Assembly: GCA_903837355.1 (NCBI GenBank)
Contig: CAILUI010000240.1
Location: forward strand, 37,002-101,001
DNA: 64,000 bases
DNA from: an uncultured Victivallales bacterium
GTDB taxonomy: Bacteria > Verrucomicrobiota > Lentisphaeria > Oligosphaerales > JAFGRS01
Direction of reading: 5' to 3'
Shown here in pieces: positions 9,109 to 18,575 of the stretch. Position numbers and translations under genes: made by a program. A model generated the notes under the pieces. The model saw only the letters and a list, made by a program, of their open reading frames with translations, searched no databases and was not told the origin of the DNA. Each line of letters starts with the position of its first letter. Position 1 is the stretch's first letter.

Positions 9109-10215
9109 ATGGAAACCCTCTTCGGTCACGACCGCATGAGTAAACGCGAGCGCGTGCTGGCGACCCTGCGCCATCAGCCCGTTGACCGCTGTGCCCTGCT
9201 CGAGCAACTCAGCTACAATCCGCGCGTCATTGGCGACTGGACCGGCAAGGACATTCAGGGGTTCGACTATACCCTCGACGACGTCTGCGAGGTCTGCCGT
9301 AAGACCATGGACGTGGTCATGCCGCCCTCGGTGCTCAAGAACCGCAGCGGCCAGGAGACCGCTGCCGATGGTTTCGTCCATCAGTACGACAACTGGACCG
9401 TGTGGACCGTCTCGCGGCCCTTTACTGACGAGGCCGGCGCCCGCGACTGGCTCGGCCAGCGCCTCGCCGCACTCCGTCACCAGGGCGTCGACGCGGAGCA
9501 GGAACGACGCGACTGGCACGACTACATGACCGACCTGCAGGCACGGCTCGGCGAGACGCAGATCATGGCCTACCCGATCAACACCGGGCTGTGCTCGGTC
9601 TACGGCGACAGCGGCATGGGCCTGGAACTGTTCTCTTACGTCTTCGCCGAGGATGGGGGGATGCTGCGGGAGTTCATGGACCTGTACCTGGCCCGCAGCC
9701 TCGCGCGTCTGCACGCCATCGCCGCCGCCTACGCCGCCATCTCGCCCATCGTCCTGGTTGCTGAGGACTTCTCCACCAAGCAAGGCCCCATCTTCTCGCC
9801 CGCGTTCCTGGAGGCGTTCCACTACCCCTACGTCAAGGCCATCGTCGCCGCCTGGCACGAGCACGGCCTGCACGTCATCTACCACAGCGATGGCAACTAC
9901 CGCAAGGCCATTCCGGCGCTGGCCGCCTGCGGCGCCGATGGCTTCTACTGCCTGGAGCCCAACTGCGGCATGGATATCGTCGCGTTGAAGCGGGCCCGAC
10001 CGGATCTCGTCTGGGCCGGCGGGGTCGATGGCGTCGATCTGCTCGAACGCGGCACCCCGGCACAAGTGCGCGCCGAAGTGCGGCGACACATCCTGGAAAC
10101 CGGGGCCCTGGAGGCTGGCGGCATGTTCGTCGCCTCCTCCAGCGAGATCAACCCGCCCATTCCCCCGGCGAACTTCCGGGCCATGGTCGAGGCCGTCGGC
10201 GCCGAGCGCCGCTGA
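9109..10215 (+). CDS. UroD-family protein, second copy
   Basis: 368 aa. ATG 9109 has GAGG eight bases upstream; the frame is open further upstream inside the GH2 gene but without a ribosome site. It starts METLFGHDRMSKRERVLATL, a typical UroD/MtaA N-terminus in which the (K)RER-V-xAL helix precedes the barrel. Later motifs: VIYHSDGNYRKAIPALAACG, GFYCLEPNCGMDI and WAGGVDGVDLL. It differs enough from the 5082 and 17005 genes to be an old paralogue rather than a recent copy. It is the last gene of the plus-strand PL26-UroD-GH2-UroD run and probably acts on the same substrate as its neighbours. No catalytic assignment can be made from sequence alone. Confidence 0.85.
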   Translation: METLFGHDRMSKRERVLATLRHQPVDRCALLEQLSYNPRVIGDWTGKDIQGFDYTLDDVCEVCRKTMDVVMPPSVLKNRSGQETAADGFVHQYDNWTVWTVSRPFTDEAGARDWLGQRLAALRHQGVDAEQERRDWHDYMTDLQARLGETQIMAYPINTGLCSVYGDSGMGLELFSYVFAEDGGMLREFMDLYLARSLARLHAIAAAYAAISPIVLVAEDFSTKQGPIFSPAFLEAFHYPYVKAIVAAWHEHGLHVIYHSDGNYRKAIPALAACGADGFYCLEPNCGMDIVALKRARPDLVWAGGVDGVDLLERGTPAQVRAEVRRHILETGALEAGGMFVASSSEINPPIPPANFRAMVEAVGAERR

Positions 10216-10307
10216 CCGCCTGGCCGCACGGCGCCAAGCGCCGTGGCAGCCGCCCCGGCTGCGTCCTGGGCGCGTCTCGTCGTTCCCCCGCCGTGGCTCC
10301 ACGGCGG

Positions 10308-12875
10308 TCAGCGGTTCTCCGCGAAGACGCGGAATTCGGCAATCCGTGCCAGGCCGTCCGCGGGACACCCCTGGGTGATGACCAGGCGGACGAAACGGGC
10401 CCGCGCCGCCGGCGTCAACGCCAGGTCTGCCCAGGCGCAGCCGTTGCTGCCCAGCCTTCCGGCCGTCGTGAAGGCCACCCCATCGGCGCTGACCTGCAGC
10501 TCGCACAACGGGACATAGAACTCCTTGCCGAACCCGGCCCAGGCTGACGTGAAACCGCAACGGCCGAGGGTGAGCACCGCACCCAGGTCAACCTGCAGCC
10601 AACTCCCTGCCGGCCCCTGCCAGAATGTGCGCGGATCGCGGTCGGTGGCGGCGTCCGGGTCCACGCCGGGCGCCGACTCCGGGCCGGAGGTCGCGGGTCT
10701 GCCGCTGATCAGTGACACTTCGCCGAAGAACTGGAGTTGCTCCGGACGCACGCCCAGTGGGTGGTGCATGAACGGCGGTTGCACGGTCGGCGCCAGGATC
10801 GCCAGGGGGCCGCGAAACTCCGCCGCAACCTCCACCCAGTTGTTGGCGATCCCGGCCCCCTGGTCGCCGCCGGTGGCGAAGACCCCGAGGAAGCGGATGT
10901 CCGCTCCCTGGTCGGCCTGGATCACGCTCCGGTGGGCGACGTCGAACATGCAGAGCCAGAATTCGGCGTCCCGACAACTCCCGAGCGGACCCTCGTCACG
11001 GAAAAGGACATGTGTTTGGGGCGCAAAGCCGACCAAGCCCCAGGCGCGTTCGCCGCTGCACGCGCCAAAGGTGAAGTTCACCGCGTTCGTCTTCCAGTCA
11101 GCGATCAGCGTTGCCTTGTCCTCGGGACGGCTGAGCGGCTTGCCCTGGTCATAGCCCCGGCCGGCCTCAAGCGCCGGACCGTACGACCAGGCGATGTGCT
11201 CGAGCCGGCCGTCCTGCGAGCCGCCACCGACCACAAGGCCGCGGCGGAACGCGGTGCCCCAGACCCCGCGTACCAGGTGCCGGTCGCAGCGGTGGGTCGC
11301 CAGGTCGATGCCGTTCCAGACGTTGAGCAGCATCAGGTCGATGACCCAGACGCCGGCGCCCTTGCCCCGGATGGTCCAGGGGTACGGTGTGAGATGAGCG
11401 GCGCTGCGGCCCTGGTCGGGGTAGACGATGCTCAGGCCGCGGATACCGGCGCCGTCCCCGAGCGTGATGGCGGCGGGGGCCGCCTCAACGTCACCCTCCG
11501 TGCTGACGCCAGAGATCGCCAAGGTACAGGTCTCCCGGCCCTGCCGGATGAATCCCCGACCGACGGCCCCGCGCAGTTCCACGCCGGCCGGAACCTGCAC
11601 CGGCGCCGTCAGCCGGTACTCGCCCGGCGGCAGGTACACGACCCCACCGCCGCGCTGACCGGCGTGATCCAAGGCGCTTTGGAGCGCCCGCGTGTCGTCC
11701 GCCTTACCATCGCCCGCGGCACTGAAGGGCGGCGCAGTGACGACGCTGAAATCGTCTGCCGTAAGCCTGGCCGCGGCGGGCGTACCGGCAAAGCGGTAGG
11801 TCTTGCCCTGGGCCTCCGGGACGTTGTCGAGGTTGGCGTAGTGCATGGCGTAGTACCAGGGATCGACCTCCTCGCGCCGATCCGGAAACTCCGCCACCAC
11901 CCCGCCGAAGCCGAACACCCGGTGCGTCTCCTGCTGCGCGTTCTTCTTGATCAGTACCGGCAAGGCGGCGTCCACGGCGGCAAAGCGTTGGATCGCCAGT
12001 GCGTCGATCCGCCCGAGTTCCAGCCCGGTGAGGTTGGCGCGGGTGAACGCGTCGAGGGCGGCACCGTCCGCCGGGGAGAGTGGCGCCCCGGTAAACGCCG
12101 CCGCCTGCGCTCGCCAGTAGGCGTTGGCGAACTGGATGTCGTGCATCCACGAGAACTCGGTACTGTGCGGGGCGACCAGGCCGCGCTTCAGCACCGTGCC
12201 CCGGATGTCCGCAAGCATGCACCCATTGACCAGCTCAATCAGCAGGCCGTTGTAGGAGTTGCAGAGCGTCACGCCGCGGATGGTGGTGGTGCCGCCGACG
12301 ATCGTGAACGGGTACGGTACAATCTGTCCGGCGCGCTGTTCCGGATAGGCGATAGTCAGACTCAGGAGGCCGGTCTCATGGTGTGGCGGTAGAGTGATGA
12401 GCGCCGCTGCGGCTTCGTCGCCACGGCCGGCATAGGCCAGCAGCCAGGTCGCACTGGTGGCGTCCGCGGCGGCCGTCTCGGGGACGGGCTCCCCGGCGAG
12501 CGTTACCCCCCAGCCCAGGCGCAACGGCTGGTCGAGCCGGTAACGACCGGCCGGCAGGTAGACCAGGCCGCCGGTCGCCGCCGCCACGGCGTCGATGGCG
12601 CGCTGGATCGACGCGGAGGCATCGGTGCCGCCGCTGCTGTCGGCATTCCACGGGGCCTGCGTCGCGACTGCCGACGCCACCAGAGTCTGCCCGGACACCA
12701 CGACCAGTGTCGGTGGCAGTCCCCCGCCGTCGGCACGTGCCGGTTTCGTGATCAGCGTCGCGGTTACGGTGGCTGCCACGGGTTCCCCTGGTCTTTCCTC
12801 GGCGGCCGACCGGCACCCGGCCCAGAGCATGAGCGTGACGGCGGCGACGCTGCCGGAGCGTGTAGGTACCAGCAT
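10308..12875 (-). CDS. Exported tandem beta-helix protein with C-terminal F5/8-type C domain
   Basis: 855 aa on the minus strand from ATG 12875. The N-terminus is a signal peptide ending LWAGC; Cys at ~21 could be lipidated, but the Trp at -3 is atypical for a lipobox. Two pectate-lyase-like modules follow: residues ~60-370 (DASASIQRAIDAVAAATGG, VYLPAGRYRL) and ~385-690 (AAGDGKADDTRALQSALD, VYLPPGEYRL). From ~715 there is a discoidin/F5-8 type C carbohydrate-binding domain (DPDAATDRDPRTFWQ, SWLQVDLG, ARFVRLVI). The arrangement suits a cell-surface polysaccharide lyase/hydrolase or a non-catalytic binder. It faces the plus-strand UroD gene tail to tail and resembles the partial gene at 1-1233. 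Confidence 0.82.
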   Translation of the reverse strand: MLVPTRSGSVAAVTLMLWAGCRSAAEERPGEPVAATVTATLITKPARADGGGLPPTLVVVSGQTLVASAVATQAPWNADSSGGTDASASIQRAIDAVAAATGGLVYLPAGRYRLDQPLRLGWGVTLAGEPVPETAAADATSATWLLAYAGRGDEAAAALITLPPHHETGLLSLTIAYPEQRAGQIVPYPFTIVGGTTTIRGVTLCNSYNGLLIELVNGCMLADIRGTVLKRGLVAPHSTEFSWMHDIQFANAYWRAQAAAFTGAPLSPADGAALDAFTRANLTGLELGRIDALAIQRFAAVDAALPVLIKKNAQQETHRVFGFGGVVAEFPDRREEVDPWYYAMHYANLDNVPEAQGKTYRFAGTPAAARLTADDFSVVTAPPFSAAGDGKADDTRALQSALDHAGQRGGGVVYLPPGEYRLTAPVQVPAGVELRGAVGRGFIRQGRETCTLAISGVSTEGDVEAAPAAITLGDGAGIRGLSIVYPDQGRSAAHLTPYPWTIRGKGAGVWVIDLMLLNVWNGIDLATHRCDRHLVRGVWGTAFRRGLVVGGGSQDGRLEHIAWSYGPALEAGRGYDQGKPLSRPEDKATLIADWKTNAVNFTFGACSGERAWGLVGFAPQTHVLFRDEGPLGSCRDAEFWLCMFDVAHRSVIQADQGADIRFLGVFATGGDQGAGIANNWVEVAAEFRGPLAILAPTVQPPFMHHPLGVRPEQLQFFGEVSLISGRPATSGPESAPGVDPDAATDRDPRTFWQGPAGSWLQVDLGAVLTLGRCGFTSAWAGFGKEFYVPLCELQVSADGVAFTTAGRLGSNGCAWADLALTPAARARFVRLVITQGCPADGLARIAEFRVFAENR

Positions 12876-13024
12876 CTATCTGACCCTCTGCGGGTTGCCA
12901 TCGACGGAACCGCCCCCAACTCCCAGCCCATCTATAGCACCGGCACCGGCCCGGGGCAAGCCCGAGCGGCTGCCGGGGGTAATGCCTCAGTGAAGTCCAC
13001 AGCAGCCGGTTCCGCGGGCACGCT

Positions 13025-13135
13025 TTGGAGGGCGAACCTCCACGGCCTGCCTGCAGGCGGTGAGCCGTTCGGGAGATCCGGCCGGCGGCCGGCGGCTCAG
13101 CGGCGCGTCCGCGCCTGGGGAGCTTCGCCCTCCAA
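13025..13135. repeat. 111-bp structured inverted-repeat element, copy 1
   Basis: The ends are perfect 12-bp inverted repeats (TTGGAGGGCGAA at 13025 and its complement ending at 13135). A nested pair (CGGTGAGCCG at 13058, CGGCTCAGCG at 13093) can form an inner stem. A second copy of identical length lies at 51573-51683. It occupies most of the 12876-13212 intergenic gap, which otherwise shows no gene. Likely a REP/MITE-like element or transcribed hairpin. Confidence 0.7.
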
Positions 13136-13212
13136 GGGTCCCGGCGAACGTCACTGGTATGATACCGGCAACTGCGTGTTGACGGCGGTGTCTTGGGGGG
13201 GGGGGCGGTGCT

Positions 13213-13374
13213 CAGGAACTGCTGGTGCAGGCCACTCTGGGCCAGGTCCGGGACGAGATATGCCGCGCGGGCGGTCTTCTGGATCCGAGCTACATTACCA
13301 GCCCCAGCCACGGGGCCATTCCCTCGGATGTCCCTCTGGCCAACGTCAGCGCCAGGGCTGAAGCCGCTCAGGAG
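13213..13374 (+). pseudogene. C-terminal remnant of a UroD-family gene
   Basis: The frame starting at CAG 13213 translates to QELLVQATLGQVRDE and then LDPSYITSPSHGAIPSDVPL. This aligns along its whole length with the last ~54 residues of the intact UroD-family gene at 17005-18012 (QDLLVHATPGQIRDE, GPSYIVSPSHEAILPDVPL). The N-terminal ~280 residues are missing, and the terminal stop codon of the relative is replaced by CAG. The homology begins just after an 11-base G run (13195-13205), which may mark the deletion junction or an assembly error. The remnant suggests that the next gene once followed a complete UroD gene. Confidence 0.65.
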
Positions 13375-13393
13375 CAGCAGCAAAGGTACGAGC

Positions 13394-16300
13394 ATGCGGC
13401 CACGATCCTCCCTGCACCCAGCCACCGCCCTGGCCACCCTTTCCGCGGTCATCGCCATTACCGATGGTGGTGCACCCCTGCGCGCCGCCGAGGGCAGGGA
13501 GCTCTTCTTCCACAATGACCTCGGCATGACACGCACGGCCGACAACCGCTTGCTGGAGAACCAGCGCAAGGGCTGTCGGCTGTACGCCACGGCCGATGAC
13601 GGCCTGGCCGTGGAGTGGACAAACCGCGACCCGGGCGCTGCTGAAACCAGCTTCCAGGATTACCTCTACATCGAAGGCCTGGAGTCGGTTACCTTCCGCC
13701 TGACCGCTGCCGCCACGAACTCCGCCACGCTGGCGGTGGGCTTCCAGAACCGCTACAGCGATGACTACCGGGCGACCGTCGCTCTCCCCGCCAACGGCCA
13801 GAGTGCTGCTGTCGTCCTGCCGCTCGCCGCCTTCGCGCACCTTTCCCGTGCCCTTCCCGGCAAGGACCGCACCGCTCCCGGCGACGAGATCTTCTGGTTC
13901 TACGTGCGCTTGGCCGCGCCCGCTGGGGGCGCCGCTGCCTTTACGCTCCACGATGTCACCGTGCATGCCGCCGGTCGGTCGCACCGGCTGTTCGCTAACT
14001 CCGCCGCCCTGCCGCAGCCGTTCACGGCTTCCAGGCTCCACCCTGAGGTTCCGCCGAAACGCTTTGTCGATGAGCGTCGTCCTCGCGTCTTCATCGCCGA
14101 TGCCGCCAACTGGCAGACGTTCAGCGAGACCCAGGAGGCCACTCTGCGGCTGGCCGCGGCCTGGGGCGAGGAGAACTTTGGCGTCGACGTCGCGCTCTTC
14201 TTCGCGCACCCCGGCCTGCGTGACGTCGTGCGGCGGTACAACGAGCGCGGCATCAAGACGATTATGGAACTGCACAAGGCCTACCCGTACTTCACGCCCT
14301 ACCTGGTCAACCAGGGCTGGCACCTGACCCGCAGCGACGGCTTCACCATGGCCGACCCGGCGCACTGGAACCGCCCCGACCTGTTCCCCTGGCCCTGCCA
14401 CGGCGAAGACCCCACGCGCCCGGAGGTCCTCGCCGCCACCGTCCGCACCCTGACGGAGGAGCTGAGCTATGGCTTCGCGGAGACGCTGCTGATCGACTAT
14501 GTCTGGCCCTGGAACGGGCGCTGGGGCTTCGGGGCCAGCGAGATCGCCGCTTTTGCCAACGACCTCGAGGGCCGCGACGAGGGGCTGTGGCTGGCTGCGG
14601 GCAACGCCGGGGCCTACGCGAAGCACTCCTTCTGGGACTACCTGGCGCTGTTCACTGACGTCCCCTACACGCCCGCCGACCTCGGCCTGCCGGCGTGGGA
14701 CGCCTACCGCCCGGTGGACGATGCCACCGCCAGCAACGGCGGGCTGGTGGAGAAGAAGAAGCACTTCCTGTTCGTCGCCCTGTACCACTATGAGCACCTC
14801 AAGTTCGCCCAGAAGCTCGGTGACGCCGTGGCCGCACAAGGCGGACGCTTCGTCCTGACACCCAACCCGGACGATGTGGCGAACGCCTGCGATCTGCGCC
14901 TGTTCGCCAGGACCCGCGGCGTGAGCAAGATCGCCTACGAGTTTTTTGCCGACCCCAACGCCACCCGTGCCTGGCACCACAACATGCGCTGGTTCGCCGG
15001 CGGTTTCCGGGCGCTCGGCAAGGACCTCTCGATCTGTGGCGAGATCAACTTCGGCGCCCACGGCCCGGCCCAGCACTCGCCCGAAGCGTCCTACGCCTTC
15101 TACTACGACATCACGTCCTGCGCCAAGCCGATCGACTACAACAACCAGTACGTCGAATGGCCCTGGAGCGAGGCCGGGCCGGACAACGAGTACCACTTCC
15201 GGCGCTACGGCGAATGGGCCGGGGGCGCCCTTGCCTTCCTGCGCAGCCATGCCGAGCGCGCCGACCTCCAGCCGGCCAAGGAAGTCGTGCTCGTGGCCAC
15301 GCGCGGCGTGCTCGAGTTTCAGGATGGTTTCACCGACTCCATGACCCAGAGCGGCAGCCTCGCCCGCCACCTCGAGAAGCTCCATTACCCGTACGACAGT
15401 TGCGGCAAGGACGGCTTCGCGGAGTTCGCCACGCCCGCCCGCGTCCTCGTCTACTGCGCCTCGCGCTCGAGTCCCTGCCACCTCAAGGCTGTGGAGGAAT
15501 GGCTGGCCACGGGCACGGGCAAGACGCTGATCACCCATTCCTTCATGCCGTTCGACCGCTTCGACGGCGGCACCAACTTCCGCCCCGCGGTCAACAGCGC
15601 AGCCTGGGAGTCCGGGAAATCGTACGCGCGCTACCTTGACGAATCCCGCAAGCTTGGAGCCGGCAGCAGCTTCGGCGAACTGTACGCCACCAGCGTGAAC
15701 GGGCCGCGCGCCATCCGCGCGACGGTCGCCGGCAGCGACTACGAAGCCACCCTCACTCTCGTCAGCGTCAGGGGCGGCACCACGCTGCTGGCCACCGCCG
15801 ACGGCACGCCACTGCTCCAGGAGTTCAGGGTTGGCGGCAATCGCGTCGTCTATGTCGCGGCGGACCTCTCCGCAAGCGACGAAGGGCTCAGCCTGGCCCT
15901 GGCCGACGCTGCCATGCGGGCCGCCCGCGTCGCTCCCGTCGCCAGCGCGCCGGCCAACGAGGCGATCCACCCGTACGACGTGACCGGGGGCACCGCCTGC
16001 GTGGTCTGGAACGTGGACGTGGTGGAGGAGCAGCGGCCGCAGAACTACTACTTCCGCAGGCGGTACGAGACGCCCGTGCCGATCACGTTCCCGGTCGAAC
16101 CCGGAGCGCGATACGTCACCTACGATTTCTTTGCCGACCGGGAAGACGCCGTCGAGAGCAGCGCCGAGGGGACGCTCACCTGGCGACACGAAGGCAGTTG
16201 CGATATCCTGTACTTCGGCAAGGCCGGTGGCGGCATCGAGGCCACCATCGCTGCCGCCCGGCGCGATCGTGTCCGCCTCGCCTCCCATTCCTTGGAGGCC

Positions 16301-16834
16301 CCGCGCCAGGTCGAGCCGTTCGCCACGCTCAAAGCCAAGGCCGGCCCGCAATCGCGCTTCTTCGTGTTCGCCGGGTCCATGCTACCTGAAAACGCGGGGA
16401 AGACGGACGGCGTCGTCCTCACGCTGAGCGCCCGCCTGCCTGGCGCCGCCGAGCCCACCGTGCTGGCCCGCCACACCATCGCCAACAGCACGCCGGAAGC
16501 GCTGCAGGCCGTCCTCCTGGATGGCGTCGCGTGCGCTGGCCTGCAGTTGCAGGTGAGCTGCAATGCCAACACCGCCTTTGACATGGCCACGCTGCGCCAG
16601 CTTGCCATCGTCGATACCAACGGCGACGTGCTCGTGGACCTGGCCGGCCGGATCACGGCTGGCCAGGTCACCACGGGATTGGCCATCGGCAGGCGCACGG
16701 ATACCGATCCGGCCACCTTCGCCTCGTCCGGAGCCGCCTGCACGGCCCAGGATGGCGTCGTGTACGTCCACCCCGGCTGGAACAACGCCCTCTCCTATCC
16801 GTGCGTCATCCAAGTCCCCGTGACGCTGCCGTGA
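13394..16834 (+). CDS. Large secreted putative glycoside hydrolase (TIM barrel plus GATase-like domain)
   Basis: 1146 aa. ATG 13394 is chosen (AAAGG seven bases upstream, then a signal peptide ending LRAAEG); the frame is open further upstream through the UroD remnant region without a ribosome site. Residues ~35-200 look like a jelly-roll carbohydrate-binding sandwich. Residues ~230-600 have TIM-barrel features: KTIMELHKAYPYF, TLLIDYVWPWNG near 364, SICGEINFGAHG near 549. Residues ~629-720 (VVLVATRGVLEF, VLVYCASRSSPCHLKAVEEW) resemble the class I glutamine-amidotransferase-like trimerisation domain seen in GH42-type enzymes. The C-terminus is beta-rich. No close family is recognised. Asp or Glu in the TLLIDYVW and GEINFG segments are candidate catalytic residues (inference). 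Confidence 0.72.
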   Translation: MRPRSSLHPATALATLSAVIAITDGGAPLRAAEGRELFFHNDLGMTRTADNRLLENQRKGCRLYATADDGLAVEWTNRDPGAAETSFQDYLYIEGLESVTFRLTAAATNSATLAVGFQNRYSDDYRATVALPANGQSAAVVLPLAAFAHLSRALPGKDRTAPGDEIFWFYVRLAAPAGGAAAFTLHDVTVHAAGRSHRLFANSAALPQPFTASRLHPEVPPKRFVDERRPRVFIADAANWQTFSETQEATLRLAAAWGEENFGVDVALFFAHPGLRDVVRRYNERGIKTIMELHKAYPYFTPYLVNQGWHLTRSDGFTMADPAHWNRPDLFPWPCHGEDPTRPEVLAATVRTLTEELSYGFAETLLIDYVWPWNGRWGFGASEIAAFANDLEGRDEGLWLAAGNAGAYAKHSFWDYLALFTDVPYTPADLGLPAWDAYRPVDDATASNGGLVEKKKHFLFVALYHYEHLKFAQKLGDAVAAQGGRFVLTPNPDDVANACDLRLFARTRGVSKIAYEFFADPNATRAWHHNMRWFAGGFRALGKDLSICGEINFGAHGPAQHSPEASYAFYYDITSCAKPIDYNNQYVEWPWSEAGPDNEYHFRRYGEWAGGALAFLRSHAERADLQPAKEVVLVATRGVLEFQDGFTDSMTQSGSLARHLEKLHYPYDSCGKDGFAEFATPARVLVYCASRSSPCHLKAVEEWLATGTGKTLITHSFMPFDRFDGGTNFRPAVNSAAWESGKSYARYLDESRKLGAGSSFGELYATSVNGPRAIRATVAGSDYEATLTLVSVRGGTTLLATADGTPLLQEFRVGGNRVVYVAADLSASDEGLSLALADAAMRAARVAPVASAPANEAIHPYDVTGGTACVVWNVDVVEEQRPQNYYFRRRYETPVPITFPVEPGARYVTYDFFADREDAVESSAEGTLTWRHEGSCDILYFGKAGGGIEATIAAARRDRVRLASHSLEAPRQVEPFATLKAKAGPQSRFFVFAGSMLPENAGKTDGVVLTLSARLPGAAEPTVLARHTIANSTPEALQAVLLDGVACAGLQLQVSCNANTAFDMATLRQLAIVDTNGDVLVDLAGRITAGQVTTGLAIGRRTDTDPATFASSGAACTAQDGVVYVHPGWNNALSYPCVIQVPVTLP

Positions 16835-17004
16835 CCCGCCTCCACAGGTCCAGGTGCGACGGTGAAGTCCACCACCAAGTGCACGCCTGTTCCCGTACGA
16901 CTTCCTCTGCGATGGCACCAACCCCACCGAACAGTCTACAGCCTAAATTCCTAACGGCCTTGGCGTCCTGTGGGACGCCTGTGCATTGCCAACGAGGAAC
17001 CCCC

Positions 17005-18012
17005 ATGACCTCCCGCGTCAAGATCGCCCGCATCTTCGCCCACGACGCCACCTGCCGTCCCGGCTTCTGGACCGGCGAGCCCGTGGCGGAAACCATGACC
17101 CGCTACCTCGCCGAACTCGGGCTCTCTGAGCGTGGCCAGTTGTTCGACTACCTCCACGACGATTGCCGCTGGCTGCCGGTCTGGGGCTATCAGCACCCCG
17201 AGGGCAAGGAGGCGTTCGACGTTCTGCGCGGCCAGAAGCGTACCAGCTTCAGCCAGCCGGGCTGCTTTGCGGAGTGCGCTGGCCTGGCCGAGATCGAGGC
17301 CTATCCCTGGCCCAATCCCGAGCACACCGACTTCACGGCGGCCGTGGCACAGGTGCGGCAACACCACGACAAAGCCGTCTTCACCGGCATGTGGGCCTGC
17401 TTCTTCCACATTGCGGCGGACTACTTCGGCATGGAAAACTACTTCATGAAGATGCACACCGATCCGGCCCAGGTGGAGGCGGTCACCAACCACGTTACCG
17501 ACTTCTTCGTGGCCGGCAACGAGCGCTACTTCACGCAACTGGGGGACGACGCGGATTACTTCTTCTTCGGCAATGACTTCGGGACGCAGCAGTGCCTCCT
17601 GCTCTCGCCGGACTGCTTCCGGCGTTTCATCCTGCCCTCGATGCGGCGCCTGATCACGGGTGCCAAGCGTTTCCACAAGAAGGTCATCGTCCACTCCTGC
17701 GGCGCGGTCCGTGAGATCATCCCGATGCTGATCGAGGCGGGGGTTGACGGATTGCACCCCTTGCAGGCCCGCGCCGCCGGTATGGACGCCGTATCGCTGG
17801 CGCGCGAGTACAAGCACGACCTGGTCTTCATCGGCGGCGTCGACACCCAGGATCTGCTGGTGCACGCCACGCCCGGCCAGATCCGCGACGAGGTCCGCCG
17901 CCTGCGCGACCTTCTCGGGCCCAGCTACATCGTCAGCCCCAGCCACGAAGCCATCCTCCCGGATGTCCCGCTGGCCAACGTCATCGCCATGGCCGAAGCG
18001 GCCCGGGAGTAG
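17005..18012 (+). CDS. UroD-family protein, third copy
   Basis: 335 aa. ATG 17005 has GAGG seven bases upstream; the 170-bp gap from the previous stop shows no other start with a ribosome site. Motifs: VFTGMWACFFHIAADYFGME, DYFFFGNDFGTQQCLLLSPD, KVIVHSCGAVREIIPMLIEAG, DGLHPLQARAAGMD, FIGGVDTQDLL and a final SPSHEAILPDVPLANV. The HSCG and GVDTQ segments are typical of the MtaA/CmuA-like branch, where His/Cys can bind zinc and activate a thiol acceptor; whether that applies here is inference. Its C-terminal fifth has a broken paralogue at 13213-13374. It probably shares a substrate with the neighbouring secreted enzymes. Confidence 0.85.
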   Translation: MTSRVKIARIFAHDATCRPGFWTGEPVAETMTRYLAELGLSERGQLFDYLHDDCRWLPVWGYQHPEGKEAFDVLRGQKRTSFSQPGCFAECAGLAEIEAYPWPNPEHTDFTAAVAQVRQHHDKAVFTGMWACFFHIAADYFGMENYFMKMHTDPAQVEAVTNHVTDFFVAGNERYFTQLGDDADYFFFGNDFGTQQCLLLSPDCFRRFILPSMRRLITGAKRFHKKVIVHSCGAVREIIPMLIEAGVDGLHPLQARAAGMDAVSLAREYKHDLVFIGGVDTQDLLVHATPGQIRDEVRRLRDLLGPSYIVSPSHEAILPDVPLANVIAMAEAARE

Positions 18013-18057
18013 CCGTGCCGTGGCCGAGGGGGCAGTGGGGAGGCAGGTCAAGTGGGC

Positions 18058-18546
18058 TCATTCGTCGAAGCGGCTGAACTGCCTCCTGAAGTAGCAGGCG
18101 AACCTGGCGATGGTGGTCCGCTTGAACTCCGCGTATGCCTCGGCCGCGGTGATGCATCCAAACGGTATCGACAGCGAGACGCTCCAGTCGATGAAGGGTC
18201 CGTTGCCGGCACGTTTGGGGTGGTGTCGGTGGACGAACTGGAAGCATGCGAGGCTCGAGGGTGTTTCATTCAGGATGCGCGTGAGAAACCGGTCAAACTG
18301 GCATCTCCTGCCGGGGAGCACCAAGAACGTGACGTAGGGCTCACTCCTGCGCTCCCAGTGCCCTTCACAGGAGAAGATGGGCGTGGCGACGGCATTGTCG
18401 AAGGCCCGGACCAAGGGGACGATGCCCGGGTCGAGCGCGCCCAGCACGTCCGTGTAGTGGTCCAGGCGGCCACCACGCTCCCTGCCCACAGCAGCCAGGA
18501 ATCCTCGGCGCCCTGCCAGGTCGACTCGGGTCACGGCGCTTTCCAT
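18058..18546 (-). CDS. Hypothetical protein with SCEGH motif
   Basis: 162 aa from ATG 18546 (GAGG five bases upstream). An in-frame GTG at 18579 would overlap the upstream gene by four bases and give 173 aa. A central stretch (VPLVRAFDNAVATPIFSCEGHWE then EPYVTFLVL) resembles small phage and accessory proteins in which a Cys-x-Gly-His motif sits between two strands; it may bind metal, but no function is established. The C-terminus is basic and aromatic. It is the last gene of a minus-strand set with an RHH protein and a TAG-split gene, all in an accessory zone between carbohydrate genes. Confidence 0.6.
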   Translation of the reverse strand: MESAVTRVDLAGRRGFLAAVGRERGGRLDHYTDVLGALDPGIVPLVRAFDNAVATPIFSCEGHWERRSEPYVTFLVLPGRRCQFDRFLTRILNETPSSLACFQFVHRHHPKRAGNGPFIDWSVSLSIPFGCITAAEAYAEFKRTTIARFACYFRRQFSRFDE

Positions 18547-18575
18547 GTCCGCCTCAGCAGACGGAGGTAGAGCGC

